From Corynespora cassiicola (Eukaryota; Ascomycota; Dothideomycetes; Pleosporales; Corynesporascaceae): a DNA stretch of 64,000 nucleotides. The notes beneath the pieces are model-generated. The model saw only the letters and a list, made by a program, of their open reading frames with translations. It was not told the DNA's origin and searched no databases. Positions within the stretch are counted from its first letter, which is position 1. Each line of letters opens with the position of its first letter. Location: NCBI GenBank assembly GCA_022059125.1, contig JAEUWY010000010.1:62001-126000 (forward strand), read 5' to 3'. Shown here piece by piece: positions 32,689 to 44,333 of this stretch. Made by a program: the position numbers and the translations under genes.

Positions 32689-34911
32689 ATGCCGGCCGAT
32701 TCGCTCCCTACCGTTGCCACACACGTTCCTTTGCCTCTGCCGTTTCCCTCGGCCCTTGTTGAGCCGTCTGCTGCCACCTCTGCCCACGCCTCGTCTCCTA
32801 CTGCTGCTGCTGCTACTGAGCTCCACGACCTCGCGCCCGCTCCGCACCCTCGCAACCCACGCCCGCGCCCGGCGCACCCCCCCGAGACGATCCATCTGCT
32901 CCACGGCCACGCGTCCGATCCATCCGACGGCGACTCCTACGACTCCTCCTACGACTCCGACGCCTCGGCCCCCCCCTCCTCCGCGGCCCTACAAATGAGC
33001 AAGCGCGCCGCCAAAAAGTCGAACCGCAAATCCGTCATCCGGCAGGGCTCGACCGACTCGCTCAACCCCAGCGGTGACGCCGGCAACGGGCATGCCAATA
33101 GCAGCAGCAGCACCACCGCGGCCATGAACGGACTGGTCGAACACAGGCGCAAGCACGCGTCCATAGACGCCTCGACGCCCGCGAGCCAGGCCGCGTCGCT
33201 GATGGGCCGCGAGAGCTTCACCCTGGACGACCCCGTGCCAGACCTTGGGGGTAACGACGAGGAGACATCGGTGGGCTTCTCGGAGCTGTCGAAAAAGGAC
33301 CAGCGCAACTTCTTGCTGCTGGTGCTGCTGTACTTTCTGCAGGGCATCCCCATGGGGCTAGCGACGGGGTCGGTGCCGTTCCTGCTCAAGAGCGTCGTGT
33401 CGTACTCGTCCATTGGCGTCTTCTCGCTGGCCGCCTACCCCTACTCGCTCAAGCTGTTCTGGAGCCCCATTGTCGACGCCGTGTGGACGCCCAAGCTGGG
33501 CCGCAGGAAGAGCTGGATCCTGCCCATTCAGACCGTCTCGGGCTTCTCCATGGTGTGGCTGGGCTCCAAGGTCGACAAGATGATGGAGTACGCGGGACAA
33601 AAGGAGGGCAATGGCATCTGGAGCTTTACCTGGTGGTGGTTCGCCCTCGTGTTTCTGTGCGCCACCCAGGACATTGCCGTGGACGGTAAGGAAGCCCCCC
33701 TCCCCCCCTCCCCCCTTCTCCCCCACTTTCCCGAGCGCAAATCACTGACGGCGGAAACGGCAGGGTGGGCGTTGACGCTCCTGTCGCAAGATAACCTCGC
33801 ATACGCCTCGACGGCCCAGACGGTGGGCCTGACGGCCGGCCAGTTCCTATCGTACACGGTCTTCCTGGCCTTCAACTCCAAGGACTTTGCGAACAAGTGG
33901 TTCCGCCCCATCGACGCGCCCCAAGACACGGGCCTCATGACCCTCTCCGGCTACCTGACATTCTGGGGGTGGGCCTACCTGATCGTCACGGCCGGACTGG
34001 CGGTGATGAAGCGCGAGGAGCGCACCAAGAACACGGACGGCATCACGGACGTGTACCGCACCATGTGGGGCATCCTGAAGCTCAAGAACATCCAGACATT
34101 CATCGTGATTCATCTGATTGCCAAGATTGGCTTCCAGGCCAACGACGGCGTCACCAGCCTCAAGCTACTGGACAAGGGCTTCAGCCAGGAGGACCTGGCG
34201 CTGACCATCCTCATCGACTTCCCCATCGAGGTGTTCCTGGGCTACTACATTGGCAAGTGGTGCCAGACGTACCCGCCCATGCACATATGGTGCTGGGCGT
34301 TTGTGGGCAGGCTGGTGGCGGCGGGCTTTGCGCAATTCGTCGTCTCCATCTTTCCCCCCGGGGGCACGACGGCGTGGTATCTGCTGCTGGTCATCTGCGA
34401 GCACGTCCTGTCCACTTTTATGAACACGGTCATGTTCGTGGCGGTATCGGCGTTCCACGCAAAAATATCCGACCCGGTCATCGGAGGCACGTACATGACG
34501 CTGCTGGCGACGTAAGTATTCCCCCGACCCGATAAGAAGAGCGAAAAAAGGGAAAAAGAAGCTAACAAACCATTGATAAGCGTGTCGAATCTAGGCGGGA
34601 CGTTTCCCCGGTTTTTCGTGCTCAAGTTTGTCGACCTGTTCACCGTGGCCACGTGCGAGCCGCCGGCGTCCGCGCCAAAAGCCGAGCTGCTCAAGGGCGA
34701 CGTGGTCACCAGCGCCTTCTCGTGCGCGCTAGAAGCCGACAAGCACCGGTGTCGGGACGGCGGCGGCTACTGCAACGTGACGACCGACGGCTACTACGTG
34801 ATGAACATGCTGTGTATCCTCATCGGCGTGGTGACGTTTTGGGGGTACATTAAGCCGGCCGTGATGCGCATCCAGGCGCTGCCCTTGCGGGCGTGGAGGC
34901 TTGCGGGGTAG
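32689..34911 (+). CDS. Acetyl-CoA transporter (SLC33/AT-1 family)
   Basis: Multi-pass carrier predicted to import acetyl-CoA into the ER/Golgi lumen. Exons 32689-33685, 33764-34511, 34581-34911 (691 aa from this ATG). Intron 1 (78 nt) is a stopless multiple of three, but removing it restores V-D-G-W-A-L-T-L. Intron 2 (69 nt) restores A-T-V-S-N-L-G-G-T. Family landmarks are D-Q-R-N-F-L-L-L, L-Q-G-I-P-M-G-L, K-L-F-W-S-P-I-V-D, G-R-R-K-S-W, Q-D-I-A-V-D-G and S-Q-D-N-L-A-Y-A. About ten to twelve hydrophobic helices. The first ~210 residues are disordered, rich in Pro, Ala and Ser. The next ATG at 32995 would give 589 aa, nearer the animal length, so the start is open. Confidence 0.9.
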
Positions 34912-36032
34912 GATAGGATGGGAATTGCCAGTAGTGTAGATTTATTCTAGAAGGACATGTTCTGTCGTCGGGCTTGTTGTATCGAGTATTGTATAGCATG
35001 TGTCTTTTATTTTTACACACACACACTCTCTCTCTCTCTGGATATACCGTCGAGCAGACCAGGAAACTATATCCGCCCCAAACAAGACTTTCCAAGGATC
35101 CTGCAGGTGACATGACATGGGACTCTCGTGATGAGGCGGCCGTCTGTCGCCATCGCGGCGGGCCGGGCTGGCTGGGCTAGCTCTAGGATGGGATTCGCGG
35201 CAGGGGAGCTTGACATGCACGCTAGGCCGGAGGCTCTCGCTCCCATCCATGGCATGGCTTGCCTCATAGTGGGTACCCGCAGGTTGATCTAAAAGCATAT
35301 GATGTGTACAGTAAGCCGACACGGCCTCGAATTCGACCACGGGCGCCTTGCTTTGGTGAGCAGGCAAGGCCCGAGCCCGACCCCCCATGTCTTTGCCATG
35401 CCATGCCCCGATAACGGGTAACGGGGATGATGATGGTGATGGCGATGTGATTGTCTCTCTCTTCCTGTTATCTGATCCGGCAGATGGCATGGGCGAGGGC
35501 GGCCGACGCTGCTGGCCTAGTGCCACACCAGACCAAGATTCTCGACACAAGCCGCGTCTGATGGAAGCTTCGAGGCAGCGTCCGTTGCCGGCCGTTTTTC
35601 TTTCCCTCTCGGACGGGAAGGCTGGCCCCGTTTTAATCGGACCCATCGACGTCGTAGTCGCATGTAGGCAGGCTGGCTGGCTGGTGGGTGAGGTGAGGTA
35701 AGGCAAGGTACCTGGGCCCTCTGCCGCCCCAGCGCCCCCCAGCGCCCCCCAGCGCCCCAGCAAGCAGCTCCAAGTGGAGCTCGCCGTGGTGTGGTGTGTT
35801 AGCTGTCTACTTATTTGGCCGAGGGGGGGGGGGGGGGGGGAGACAGCTCGTGCCTGCAGACCGCTGCTGTGCTGTAAAAAGAAGCCCGATCCCGCCTTCG
35901 TCCCTCGCCCTGGGATAAAGCTTGCCAGGTACCTTTTTGCGAGTACCTCTTTTTTTTTCCCTCCTCGACCACCACCACCTCTTCGACTCTTCTTCCACCC
36001 ACCCACCTCCCACCACCACCGCGACTACCACC
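34912..36032. other. Intergenic with low-complexity tracts
   Basis: About 1.1 kb between the transporter and the peroxiredoxin. Contains a CT run near 35027, 2.8 tandem copies of AGCGCCCCCC at 35731-35758 and an 18-G run. No gene seen. Confidence 0.5.
35823..35840 (+). repeat. Poly-G run of 18
   Basis: Uninterrupted run of 18 G, 193 bases before the peroxiredoxin ATG. Such runs are length-unstable and also a common place for assembly error. Confidence 0.85.
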
Positions 36033-36858
36033 ATGGCCTACCAAGCTTACCAGCCCAAGGTGCGCGTGCAGAAGCCTGCCCCGCCCTTTACCAGCACTGC
36101 CGTCGTCGATGGCGCCTTTGAGGGTACGTATCCCGTCGTATCATGGCCATGACAATCACCATCATGCCTCACGTCCGACGCCTCCCCCCGCTGATCCCTT
36201 CCAGACCTCTCCCTCACGGCCTACACGTCGACCAAGCAATGGCTGATCCTCGGCTTCGTGCCCATGGCCTGGACCTTCGTGTGCCCGACCGAGATCATCG
36301 CCTTCAGCGACCGCGCCGCCGACTTCGCCGCGCGCAACGCCTCGGTCGTGTTCGCGTCGACCGACTCCGAGTACAGCCTGCTGGCCTGGACCAATGCGTC
36401 GCGCAAGGACGGCGGCCTGGGCAAGATGAACATCCCGCTGCTCAGCGACAAGAACCACGCCATCAGCAAGGACTACGGCGTGCTGATCGAGGAGGAGGGC
36501 ATCGCCCTGCGCGGCCTCTTCATCATCGACCCCAATGGCATCGTCAGGCAGATCACCATCAACGACCTGCCCGTGGGACGCAGCGTCGATGAGACGCTGA
36601 GGCTGCTGGATGCGTTTCAGTTCACCGACAAGTACGGCGAGGTGTGTGCAAATACTCGTCCACCTCGACTCGATTCATCAATGCTAACACATTTCTCACC
36701 CCCAGGTCTGCCCCGCCAACTGGAACCCCGGAGACCAGACCATCAAGGCCACCCCCGAGGGCAACAAGCAGTTCACGGAAAAGGCCTACGCAGACACCAA
36801 GATGAACGGTACGGACCCCGTCAAGACGGGCCCCACGCCCGTCCGCAACGGCCATTGA
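36033..36858 (+). CDS. 2-Cys peroxiredoxin (Tsa1-like)
   Basis: Thiol peroxidase reducing H2O2 and organic peroxides. Exons 36033-36123, 36205-36641, 36706-36858 give 226 aa, with introns of 81 and 64 nt. The peroxidatic Cys is C57 in F-V-C-P-T-E and the resolving Cys is C178 in E-V-C-P-A-N-W, so it is a typical 2-Cys enzyme. The G-G-L-G-K-M loop seen in overoxidation-sensitive eukaryotic enzymes is present. The usual C-terminal Y-F pair is not visible; the tail reads K-A-Y-A-D-T and runs on with T-G-P-T-P, so sensitivity is uncertain. Probably cytosolic; no targeting signal. Confidence 0.92.
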
Positions 36859-39614
36859 TCTCGCCACACATGTACACACATACGCGTACACACACAGAAA
36901 AACCGCGTTAGAGAGAGCAAGATGTGCTGATTGTTGTGTTATTTGTCGCACAAAAGGTACCGCTTAGACGCACGCACGAACCCCGACCGATATGATCCTC
37001 TCCGACCGATGCGAGATGTTTACGAACCGAGCGAGCGATATTTGAAGCGTGGATGCATGCGCCATGGGCTGACGATGCATGAGTGAGTGGAGGCTAATGG
37101 GCGGATATTCGGATTTGCATTTTTTTTCCCTTTTCCATTTGAAAGAGAGTCAAGCGAAGGCGAGGATGGAGGGTGAGCTGGGCTGCATTTTCTTGTCTGC
37201 ATCGGCATCGGCGAGGGAGTCTTCTTTTCTTTCCTTTCCCACCTTTTCAAGACTTGGGTTTCCTCGGGGATATTGGATGTGGTGGGCGTGGTTTACCTCT
37301 TCATCCGGCTCTGCTTCCTCTTGTTCTCTCTGTTCTGTACGGAATGGATAGAGGGGCAGCAGAAGTTGGAAGGATTGGTAAGCTGTGCACACTGATCACG
37401 GGATATTAAACTCTACTCTGTCCTATACTCTGCTTTTGCGTCTGCGTTGCTCTGCTTTGCCCGGCCCTTGCAGTCAAACTCGACGCGCACTTAGACTTGT
37501 GGAAAGGTGCTTTGGCGCTAGTTTATACGACATGGGGGATATGCTGCTTGTTCTCCGCTTCCGTCACACATGTTGCCATACTTGCCGTTGTATTGATCAT
37601 TGTGAATAATTGGTTTGTGTCTTGGGGCGTGTGATTGCACCATGGCGGTCACACGCCGACTTCGGCGTCTTCCCGTGGAGAGCTCGACTCGACTCGACTC
37701 GACGTCATGCCCTTCCTGGTTCCATCCCGACTATCCTGGGAGAAAAAGGCAAACCCAGCACCACGCATGTACATGTATATTTAGCACCACCCGAAGAAAA
37801 AAAAAACGCACGCCCATGTAGACCCTGGACTAGCCAAGTTGGCAGATAGAACGCGTGTGTGTGCCGGTCGGTCCCTGAACGCCAACATGCAGGGCACACG
37901 CACACGCACACGCACACGCGCTGGTGCCAGTGGTGCCAGCCCAAAGCAGGGCACAAGGTTCGCGCTTGTGCAGGTACCCGGCCACCGTTTTTAGCTCTAC
38001 TTGTTTGTTCGTGCGGGTGGGCATGCGGGCAGGCGGGCATGCGTGCGTGCGTTCCGCGGGGGGCGTTGGCGGTTGGCGGTTGGGCGGTTTGGTAATGGAC
38101 CAGGGAGGGGGAGGGTCTGGATTCGGGGGTGGTGCGGGAGGGGAGATGTCTGGTCTGGGGAGGGATCTTATCTGCTGTTCTTTCTGGTCTGTCGGCCCAT
38201 GCTTGAGTTTCTTGGTTTTTGTTTCTGCGTCTTCTGGATGCATGCACAGCTGTTGTCTACATGTCCGTTTCCCCTCCCTTCCATCTACTCTGCGATTCTG
38301 CGTCCTGGCTTCCCTGCTTTTCCTTTTTTTTTTCTCTCTCTCTTTTTTTTCAACATTACTGCCTTCTATGCATGTATCTGCAACCCCCTCGCTCCCCTTT
38401 TTCTAGAAACGAACTCATACCTCGGGCTCGCAGGGTGTCTGCTGCACATGCGCGGCCTTGCACCCCTCTCTCTCTCTCCCCCTACGCACCCCCCACGCAC
38501 CTACATTCATCTATTCCCACCCACCAACGCAGTCAATCGTGAATCAAACGTCTGCCACGCATTCAGTCTGACCGCCAAGTCCATGGCGTTGGTGTATGTG
38601 CGCGCTGAGTGGTGACGTCGTCGCCAAAATCACGACGCGATATGCGGGGAGAGCTGTTTTTAGGATCCGCGGATCCCCCCTCCCCCCCCCTTCACCCCGC
38701 ATGGCCCAGCCTGGGGCTTTGCGCTGCTATTGGTGCGACTCCAGTGTCACGCGAAGAGGCGATATGGTGGTCGGCGCTTAGGCGGGTGTGGAGGGGATGC
38801 TTACGGAGGGGTTGGGTCTGAGTCTGGGTCTGGGGAGGTTTGGGGTGGGATGGGTGGAAATCGTCGAGACTTGATCAAGTAGTCGTCAAAGGCGTTGAGG
38901 TGGTGTTCTACGGTTCATATGTCCCAACACACAAAAGTACTGGGGCATCCAAAAGGCCACTGAGCATGTAAAATAGCTTTGCCAGTGCAAGACGATCTGA
39001 GGTGGAAATAGAGGCGGAAGATGAGGTAGGCAATTGTTCTGCGATTGGTGGCGGTATGCTCCGCCGGAGTCTTCTAGCAATCACAGGTTGTCGTATGTGG
39101 TAGCTAGAGAAAAGGACAAATCTGAGGCTCTGTCGCATCTTCACTGCAATCTCTAGCGCCAACGAGCAGTTAAGGGAGAAATTCGCTCTGCGGCTCTGCG
39201 TGGAGACTGCTAAACATCTTACAGGCGCTAGAGATTGCTATGACGGGGGACTTTATTTAGCTAATGTTCAACGGAACTTCGCGGCTCCGTCGGGAGGCTG
39301 TGCTCAGCCCCTTGTCAGCGCTAGAGATTGCAGTGAAATCTGGTTGGGGGCCAAAGGTTTGTTGCTGCGCTGCTTGGGGGCTATGTCTTGAGTCACTTGC
39401 AATAACAATTACAGCAGAACTTTTTCAGCATAGCAGTATTATTCCTTTGATACTAAAATTCCGGAAAACACTGGAGATCATGAAAATTCAAAGTAGATAC
39501 AAAACTAAACCATGGCGCCTGTAAATGCTACATGGAAGAACGACATAAGACTCTAGGTCTAAAATCGTGAAAAAAAACCCTTGCAAAAGAGCAGCATATT
39601 TGCAGCTCCATCTA
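36859..39614. other. 2.7-kb gene-poor region
   Basis: No supportable gene. Contains T- and CT-rich tracts (about 38300-38360, 38460-38480), a CACACG tandem near 37896-37920 and GC-rich stretches with long random frames. Part of the left side is the peroxiredoxin 3' flank. The inverted-repeat element at 39141-39336 is listed separately. Confidence 0.5.
39141..39336. repeat. 196-bp element with 19-bp perfect inverted ends
   Basis: Bases 39141-39159 are the exact reverse complement of 39318-39336 (core GCGCTAGAGATTGCAGTGA). A third, partial copy (GCGCTAGAGATTGC) lies inside at 39225-39238 in the right-end orientation. The size and ends resemble a MITE-like remnant. No clear target-site duplication was found, so this could also be a foldback or regulatory repeat. 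Confidence 0.6.
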
Positions 39615-41395
39615 TCACTTCTTCATTATATCCCATGGAAAGCCCCTTGTTGGTGGTTTTCGTTCAGGTACAGTGTCTACGGTCATTCCATTCCAGACGC
39701 GCATCATTCCCGTGACTAGTGCGTAGATTGCGATTGGGTCTTTCACCACACCGCTACCTTGCCTCCGTGAAATATCCATAATCTTCTTCTTAACGGCTGT
39801 CGGAGTGGTAGGGCCACCTGGAAGTGACATAAAGTAGGCTGCGAGACCGTGGCTACGGATGAGGATGTCAGACCCTAGACTGTGTATAGATAGGGAAGGC
39901 AGCTTTTAACTTCTGATGTTCCAGAGTTATAGTGCACTTCTGGATAATTGCGGCCCAAAAAGCATGCCACATCCTCGCCCGGCGCGAATACGTGAGGCAG
40001 GCCCTTGGCATCGTCAAAGTTCGAATTTACTCACATTTTACCTGTATTCGCATTCATGGCGCCAACGACAATCATCGAAGGTATCCGTCTGTTTGTAGGT
40101 GCTTTCGAGCTTCCCATGACTGCAGGGTGTCCTTCCATACTGTTTTTTTCCCTCTGGAAGATTGCCGATTGCGTTATTTCCAGAGGCTGTAACGAGAACA
40201 ACGTTGAGCCGGGCCAACTCCTTCAGGTTCTCCCACATTTTACCCTCCCAGGGCTCCGTTGACTTTTCCTCCAGCCAGTACAGGCTCATACTCGACACTG
40301 CTTTGTTTTATCTTGCGGGTTCTGACGTTGTTGATCACCGCCGATAAACCGTCTGGATAGAAACGAGGCTTCGACCCGGACAGGATCTTGATGACAACTG
40401 GTTTGCTTTTTTTTGCCACGCCATAGTCTTTTCCGACCATCTTGCTTAGCATGCACGTTCCATGATCTATACTAGGGGTGCCAGGTATCATCTGGGCCAC
40501 ATCGGGGGCATTAGGATAGAGCCATCTCGGTCTTTCCTAAGCGAACTCCCAGAAAGCAACGCGATGTAGTTAGCTTTTGCATCAAGCTACCGTATAATCA
40601 TCTTTACTAACCCCAATCGAGTCATCACCGCCATCGTCAAGCATATAGCACGTGGCACCTTCCCCTGCCCTGTCGTCGTAATGATATCCTCCTTTGTAAT
40701 CTTCCAACAAGGTATTCTTCCTTTGGGAGAAAAATACAATTTCCGGCACAGCACGCTTTGAATGTAGATTGGTGTGTGGATTGGAACATTTGCATTTGCA
40801 ACCACTCGGTTCAAGGCCTCCAAACGAAAATCTGTTAGTTTTCTTTTCCATCATGTTGATAAATTCGTTCTCATTCTGCATACCTGTTTGTTCTTTTGAA
40901 GCTCTTTCACAGTCTGAGAGTTGAGGAGCAAAGACTGATAGTTGATTCATTCCCCTTTATGCCATGCTCCTTGATATCTTTCGCTGGGTTTTTCACGTAC
41001 TTGGCCAGCAGTTTCTTGAGCTTGGCGTTCACTACTCTATCCCCGCACCTTTTTGTGTAAACAAGATAAGGTGTCAATGGTCCTTTCAGCTCAGGCTTGG
41101 CGGGTGTGGGTGTTGGCTTGGTAGGGGTTTGAGGCTTGGTAGGAGTCTTCGGAGGACTCGGTGGGTTTGGTGGCTTCGATGGTACCTTTGAAGTAGTAGG
41201 AACTTTGGGGTTTTGTGGTTTGTCAGGTTTCTTCGGGGTTTTGGGGGTAGTAGGTGGCTTCGGATTGGATGGTTTCTTTGCCTTTACGGCACGCGCTTCG
41301 ATGCCAAGATGCTGGCCAGTGTCGACACCTTCATTTGCAATCCCAGAGGCGACTAGACCGAAGAGAACAAGAGCAATTACATTCGTGATTCTCAA
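39615..41395 (-). pseudogene. Decayed subtilisin-like (S8) protease
   Basis: Begins with a signal peptide (M-R-I-T-N-V-I-A-L-V-L-F-G-L) and a Pro/Lys-rich linker of P-K-x-P repeats (40907-41395). Downstream, in several frames, come S8 landmarks in the right order: M-L-D-D-G-G (Asp region), D-H-G-T-C (His) with Y-G-V-A-K-K, M-S-L-Y-W, L-V-T-A-S-G-N-N, V-F-A-P-G-E-D-V and N-S-G-T-S (Ser, around 39911-39928), then A-A-Y-F-M-S-L-P-G-G-P. One intron (GTAGCT...TTAG near 40590) is plausible. The frame nevertheless breaks near 40285-40295 and again at a T-run at 40143-40149, and between the linker and protease exons. Family known; loss of function is inferred from the frame breaks. Confidence 0.75.
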
Positions 41396-41623
41396 AGTGC
41401 TGGAAGTTTAGTTGAGTTCCAAGATAAATATTAAAGCACCTTGGCTTAGTTGAAAAGATGTATGTTTGAAAGGTAAAGTAAGTGGTGGCGAACGTGTTGA
41501 TACATCCAAATTCAAGCAAGCTACCTAGTAAGTATTTGAGATTCCACGAAAGTGGTACAAGAAAGGAAACATGAGAGGCTTTTTTGGCTTCTTAATTCCA
41601 ATCTGGGCAGATAACATGGCACT

Positions 41624-42880
41624 ATGTCTGGGTGTACGAAGTCGTTTGTAGCGGAAGCCACCAAGACATTGTCGGATAAACGTCAGTGTGGATCTCGAGC
41701 CGCATTCCGAACTTGTTTCGGGCCAAGTAGAAATCAACAAGCATGGAGACTGGCATTCATTGCGAATCTCATGTTGAATACGGGCTCCGGCGAAGATGAG
41801 ATGAGAGTCTGCCGTCTCCGAAATGATCTGGTTTTACAGAAGCTCGAAGCATATCGGCTGAAACGAGAGTCTGCGAAGCTGCAGAGTGGCAAGATCTGGT
41901 TTACTATCACAGGCTACAGCACCTCATCTTACACGGCGTATTGGAATGCTTGTTCAAGAATCAATACTTGAGACCAGACGGCGGCAGACATATCAAGACG
42001 ATCATTTATTATCATGGAATCGTCAGTACTATGCTCATGACCAGAGTGTTAACTCAATGTCAAAAAAATGCGGCGAATTACGGACTGCTTGTGAGGTCGT
42101 ACAGGGTTTCACCGGCGGGGTTCCGACAGCTCGCAAGCCCCTTGTGACTCACAGTCCAACCTGTGCCACAGTCAGGATTCATGGTACATATTCTCTCGCC
42201 ATGCCACCTGGATGCGGTCTCCGCTCTTGACTTCCAAGTACACCGACAGACGCAACCCAACACCCCCTTCCGTGCGCGTCCTCCGCGACAATCAGAGATA
42301 CTTTACGAAACCGACAAAAACGATGGTTTTGCAGCACCGTCCATCTTGTTCAGTTTCAAAGAGGTGGCGAGGCGAAACGTCCCATTATACTGTATACGAC
42401 GCTCCCAATGTCAACCCGGGCCTACTTTTGGAATTTGGCTTTCGACATTTTAGTTGTTACTGGAGCGCGGAATTGACTCGAAGACAGGCTATAGAGCTAG
42501 GTTCAGTTTTGAATGTAGGTACTTTGGAAAATTGCAGTTGCTTGAATGCCAATGATCTTGCTCGAGAATGCGTTAATGTAATTGACGTGAGAATAGGACA
42601 AAGGACTTCATTGCCACTGCGACTGCTACGTTCCACAACTTTCAGGACGGGGAAACATTGAGTGGAATAGGTTACAAACTAGGATAGAAAGAGCAGCGGG
42701 ATGGGGTCCTGGATATGAAGTGCCACCCACACCCGAGGAGCTGGCAGAGAAACAAGCAGAAGAAGACTCAAAAAGCAGCTGGGGACGATGGCTGTTGGAA
42801 TTGGTTGGAATGGGTCCCAAAGAAAAGGAGCCTGAGCCAGATCCGACTTTGGATCCGAATTGGCAGCCTGGATTCTGTTA
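41624..42880 (+). other. Possible broken or multi-exon gene, unknown
   Basis: Several overlapping plus-strand frames look coding but could not be spliced into one protein. They are a segment with I-W-F-T-I-T-G-Y-S-T-S-S-Y (41886-41970), one with H-Y-T-V-Y-D-A-P-N-V-N-P-G (42390-42430) and a plausible C-terminus E-W-N-R-L-Q to W-Q-P-G-F-C ending at 42880. No family recognised. Given the decayed neighbours this may be another relic. Confidence 0.25.
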
Positions 42881-44333
42881 GCTGCAAGGACGGCTTTCCA
42901 TTTTGCATGAAAATATTCTTCTGGAAATCAGTCCTCAGCGAATATGTTTCAATCACACGCATTCTGCACCCTTCATCCCCTCATGGTCGTGTTCCCACAT
43001 TTGGCCCACTCGTAAGAACAATGTCATACATCCAAGTAAGAAAACACAACTGCTCAAAAACAGCATCCCATTCATAGCTCAGTGATGTTTGATCCTCGTT
43101 TTTTTTTTCCAAAAAGTCGATGCGCGCACATGCCACTTTCCGCGACCTTGTATTTCCATAACCTATTTCCATCCAGTAACGCCTCATGCCCGCCTATCTC
43201 ACGCTAACCCAATCCGGAAACGCGCGCTCCCTCTGTGCCCGTGGTCTAGAAACTTTCCTCCCACCTCAGCTTTTCTTCCTTTTTTCTCTCTTAAAATTTT
43301 CATCCGTTGCTTCGTCTAGGACCTCACAAGCTCACCATCTCTCTGGATTTTCGTGGATTCGACTGCACCATGTGGCACTGACGTGCACCGGGCTGGGGCA
43401 TTGATGTCATGCCGCACTTCGCCGGTCCGCGGATGGACATGAGGCGTGGGTGGTTGTCAGACTGACGGCATTGGGGCCGCTTTCTACATGCATCTAGGTG
43501 ACTGTGGAGGGGCGTGGGCGGCACAGTATGCAAGCATCCGCTCGCCGCTGTTGGTGCTAAGAATAGGGATCCTGCGCGGCTGGTCGTAAACGCCACCTCG
43601 CTCTTCGGTTTCGGAAAGTCGAGTACATGATAGTACTTACACACTGCATTGCGATTTTTGGGAATCCGAGGACCCGGATCGAAGTCTAGGAGACCCGAAC
43701 GTAGGATCTGCAAGGCCTGACACCAGGGTTTGGGAGATTACAAACCCCGATTCAACTGATGAAGAAAAGATCCAAGGACGAATGTCCTCATCAGTATGAT
43801 CGGATTTTCTTGTACCGCCTTGAAGGAGGAAGCACGCCACAAATAAAGTACGCAAGTACAGTCCACAAAAGAGCGTCCCATGCTCTGAGTACACAAAATG
43901 GGATATAGAAGGCCTGGGAATCGAACTGACGGCCCCTGCAAGTCAAGTCCTCATCAGTATACGTCGTCCCCCCTTCTCGATGAGGGACTCGTTTGTCAAA
44001 TGAGGAAGATCAAACCCCACGCGTGCCATTTTCCCGTCTGCCAGTATAGGAAACTATGTTGGCGGGGCGCTGTCCTGGAATCCTCTGCATGGGGATCTGG
44101 GGGCAGGGATAGGGACTGGTGCGGGACATATTCTGAACATTAATGTGCCCTGTTCTCGCCAAAAGCTCTATTACGCTAGACCAAGTTTTAGAATCTCGCT
44201 GGACCCTAGTGGATTTGCAGCGGGCCGATTTGTAACCTATGATGGAAAAAGCAACAATAGGATTTTGCATCAGATCTAAAGCCAACTTCAACATTTGAGA
44301 AATGTCCGTCTCATGAAACCGGGATTACCCCTA
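42881..44333. other. Intergenic with dispersed repeat copy A
   Basis: No gene seen. Holds copy A of the inverted dispersed repeat and a 14-bp direct repeat GTCCTCATCAGTAT at 43784-43797 and 43947-43960. The second copy starts a hairpin closed by GATGAGG about 30 bases on. Confidence 0.5.
43804..43866 (-). repeat. Dispersed repeat, copy A (inverted to copy B)
   Basis: The minus strand matches the plus strand of 46788-46852, including 29 identical bases (43823-43851 against 46804-46832). Flanking differences are mostly C/T and G/A transitions. Copies lie about 3 kb apart in opposite orientation around the NLR relic. Confidence 0.75.

Noticed and set aside
34942..36006. Long 354-codon minus-strand frame upstream of the peroxiredoxin
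   Set aside because: Arises from GC-rich low-complexity DNA including the G18 run; the sequence is dominated by Gly, Pro and Arg with no fold.
38001..38615. 204-codon frame in the gene-poor region
   Set aside because: Low-complexity translation of GC- and T-rich tracts; competing frames are equally open.
43911..43960. Possible tRNA on the minus strand (CAGTTCGATTCCC text)
   Set aside because: T-arm stem does not pair (only two of five pairs) and no matching acceptor stem or D-arm is found; kept only as a SINE hint.
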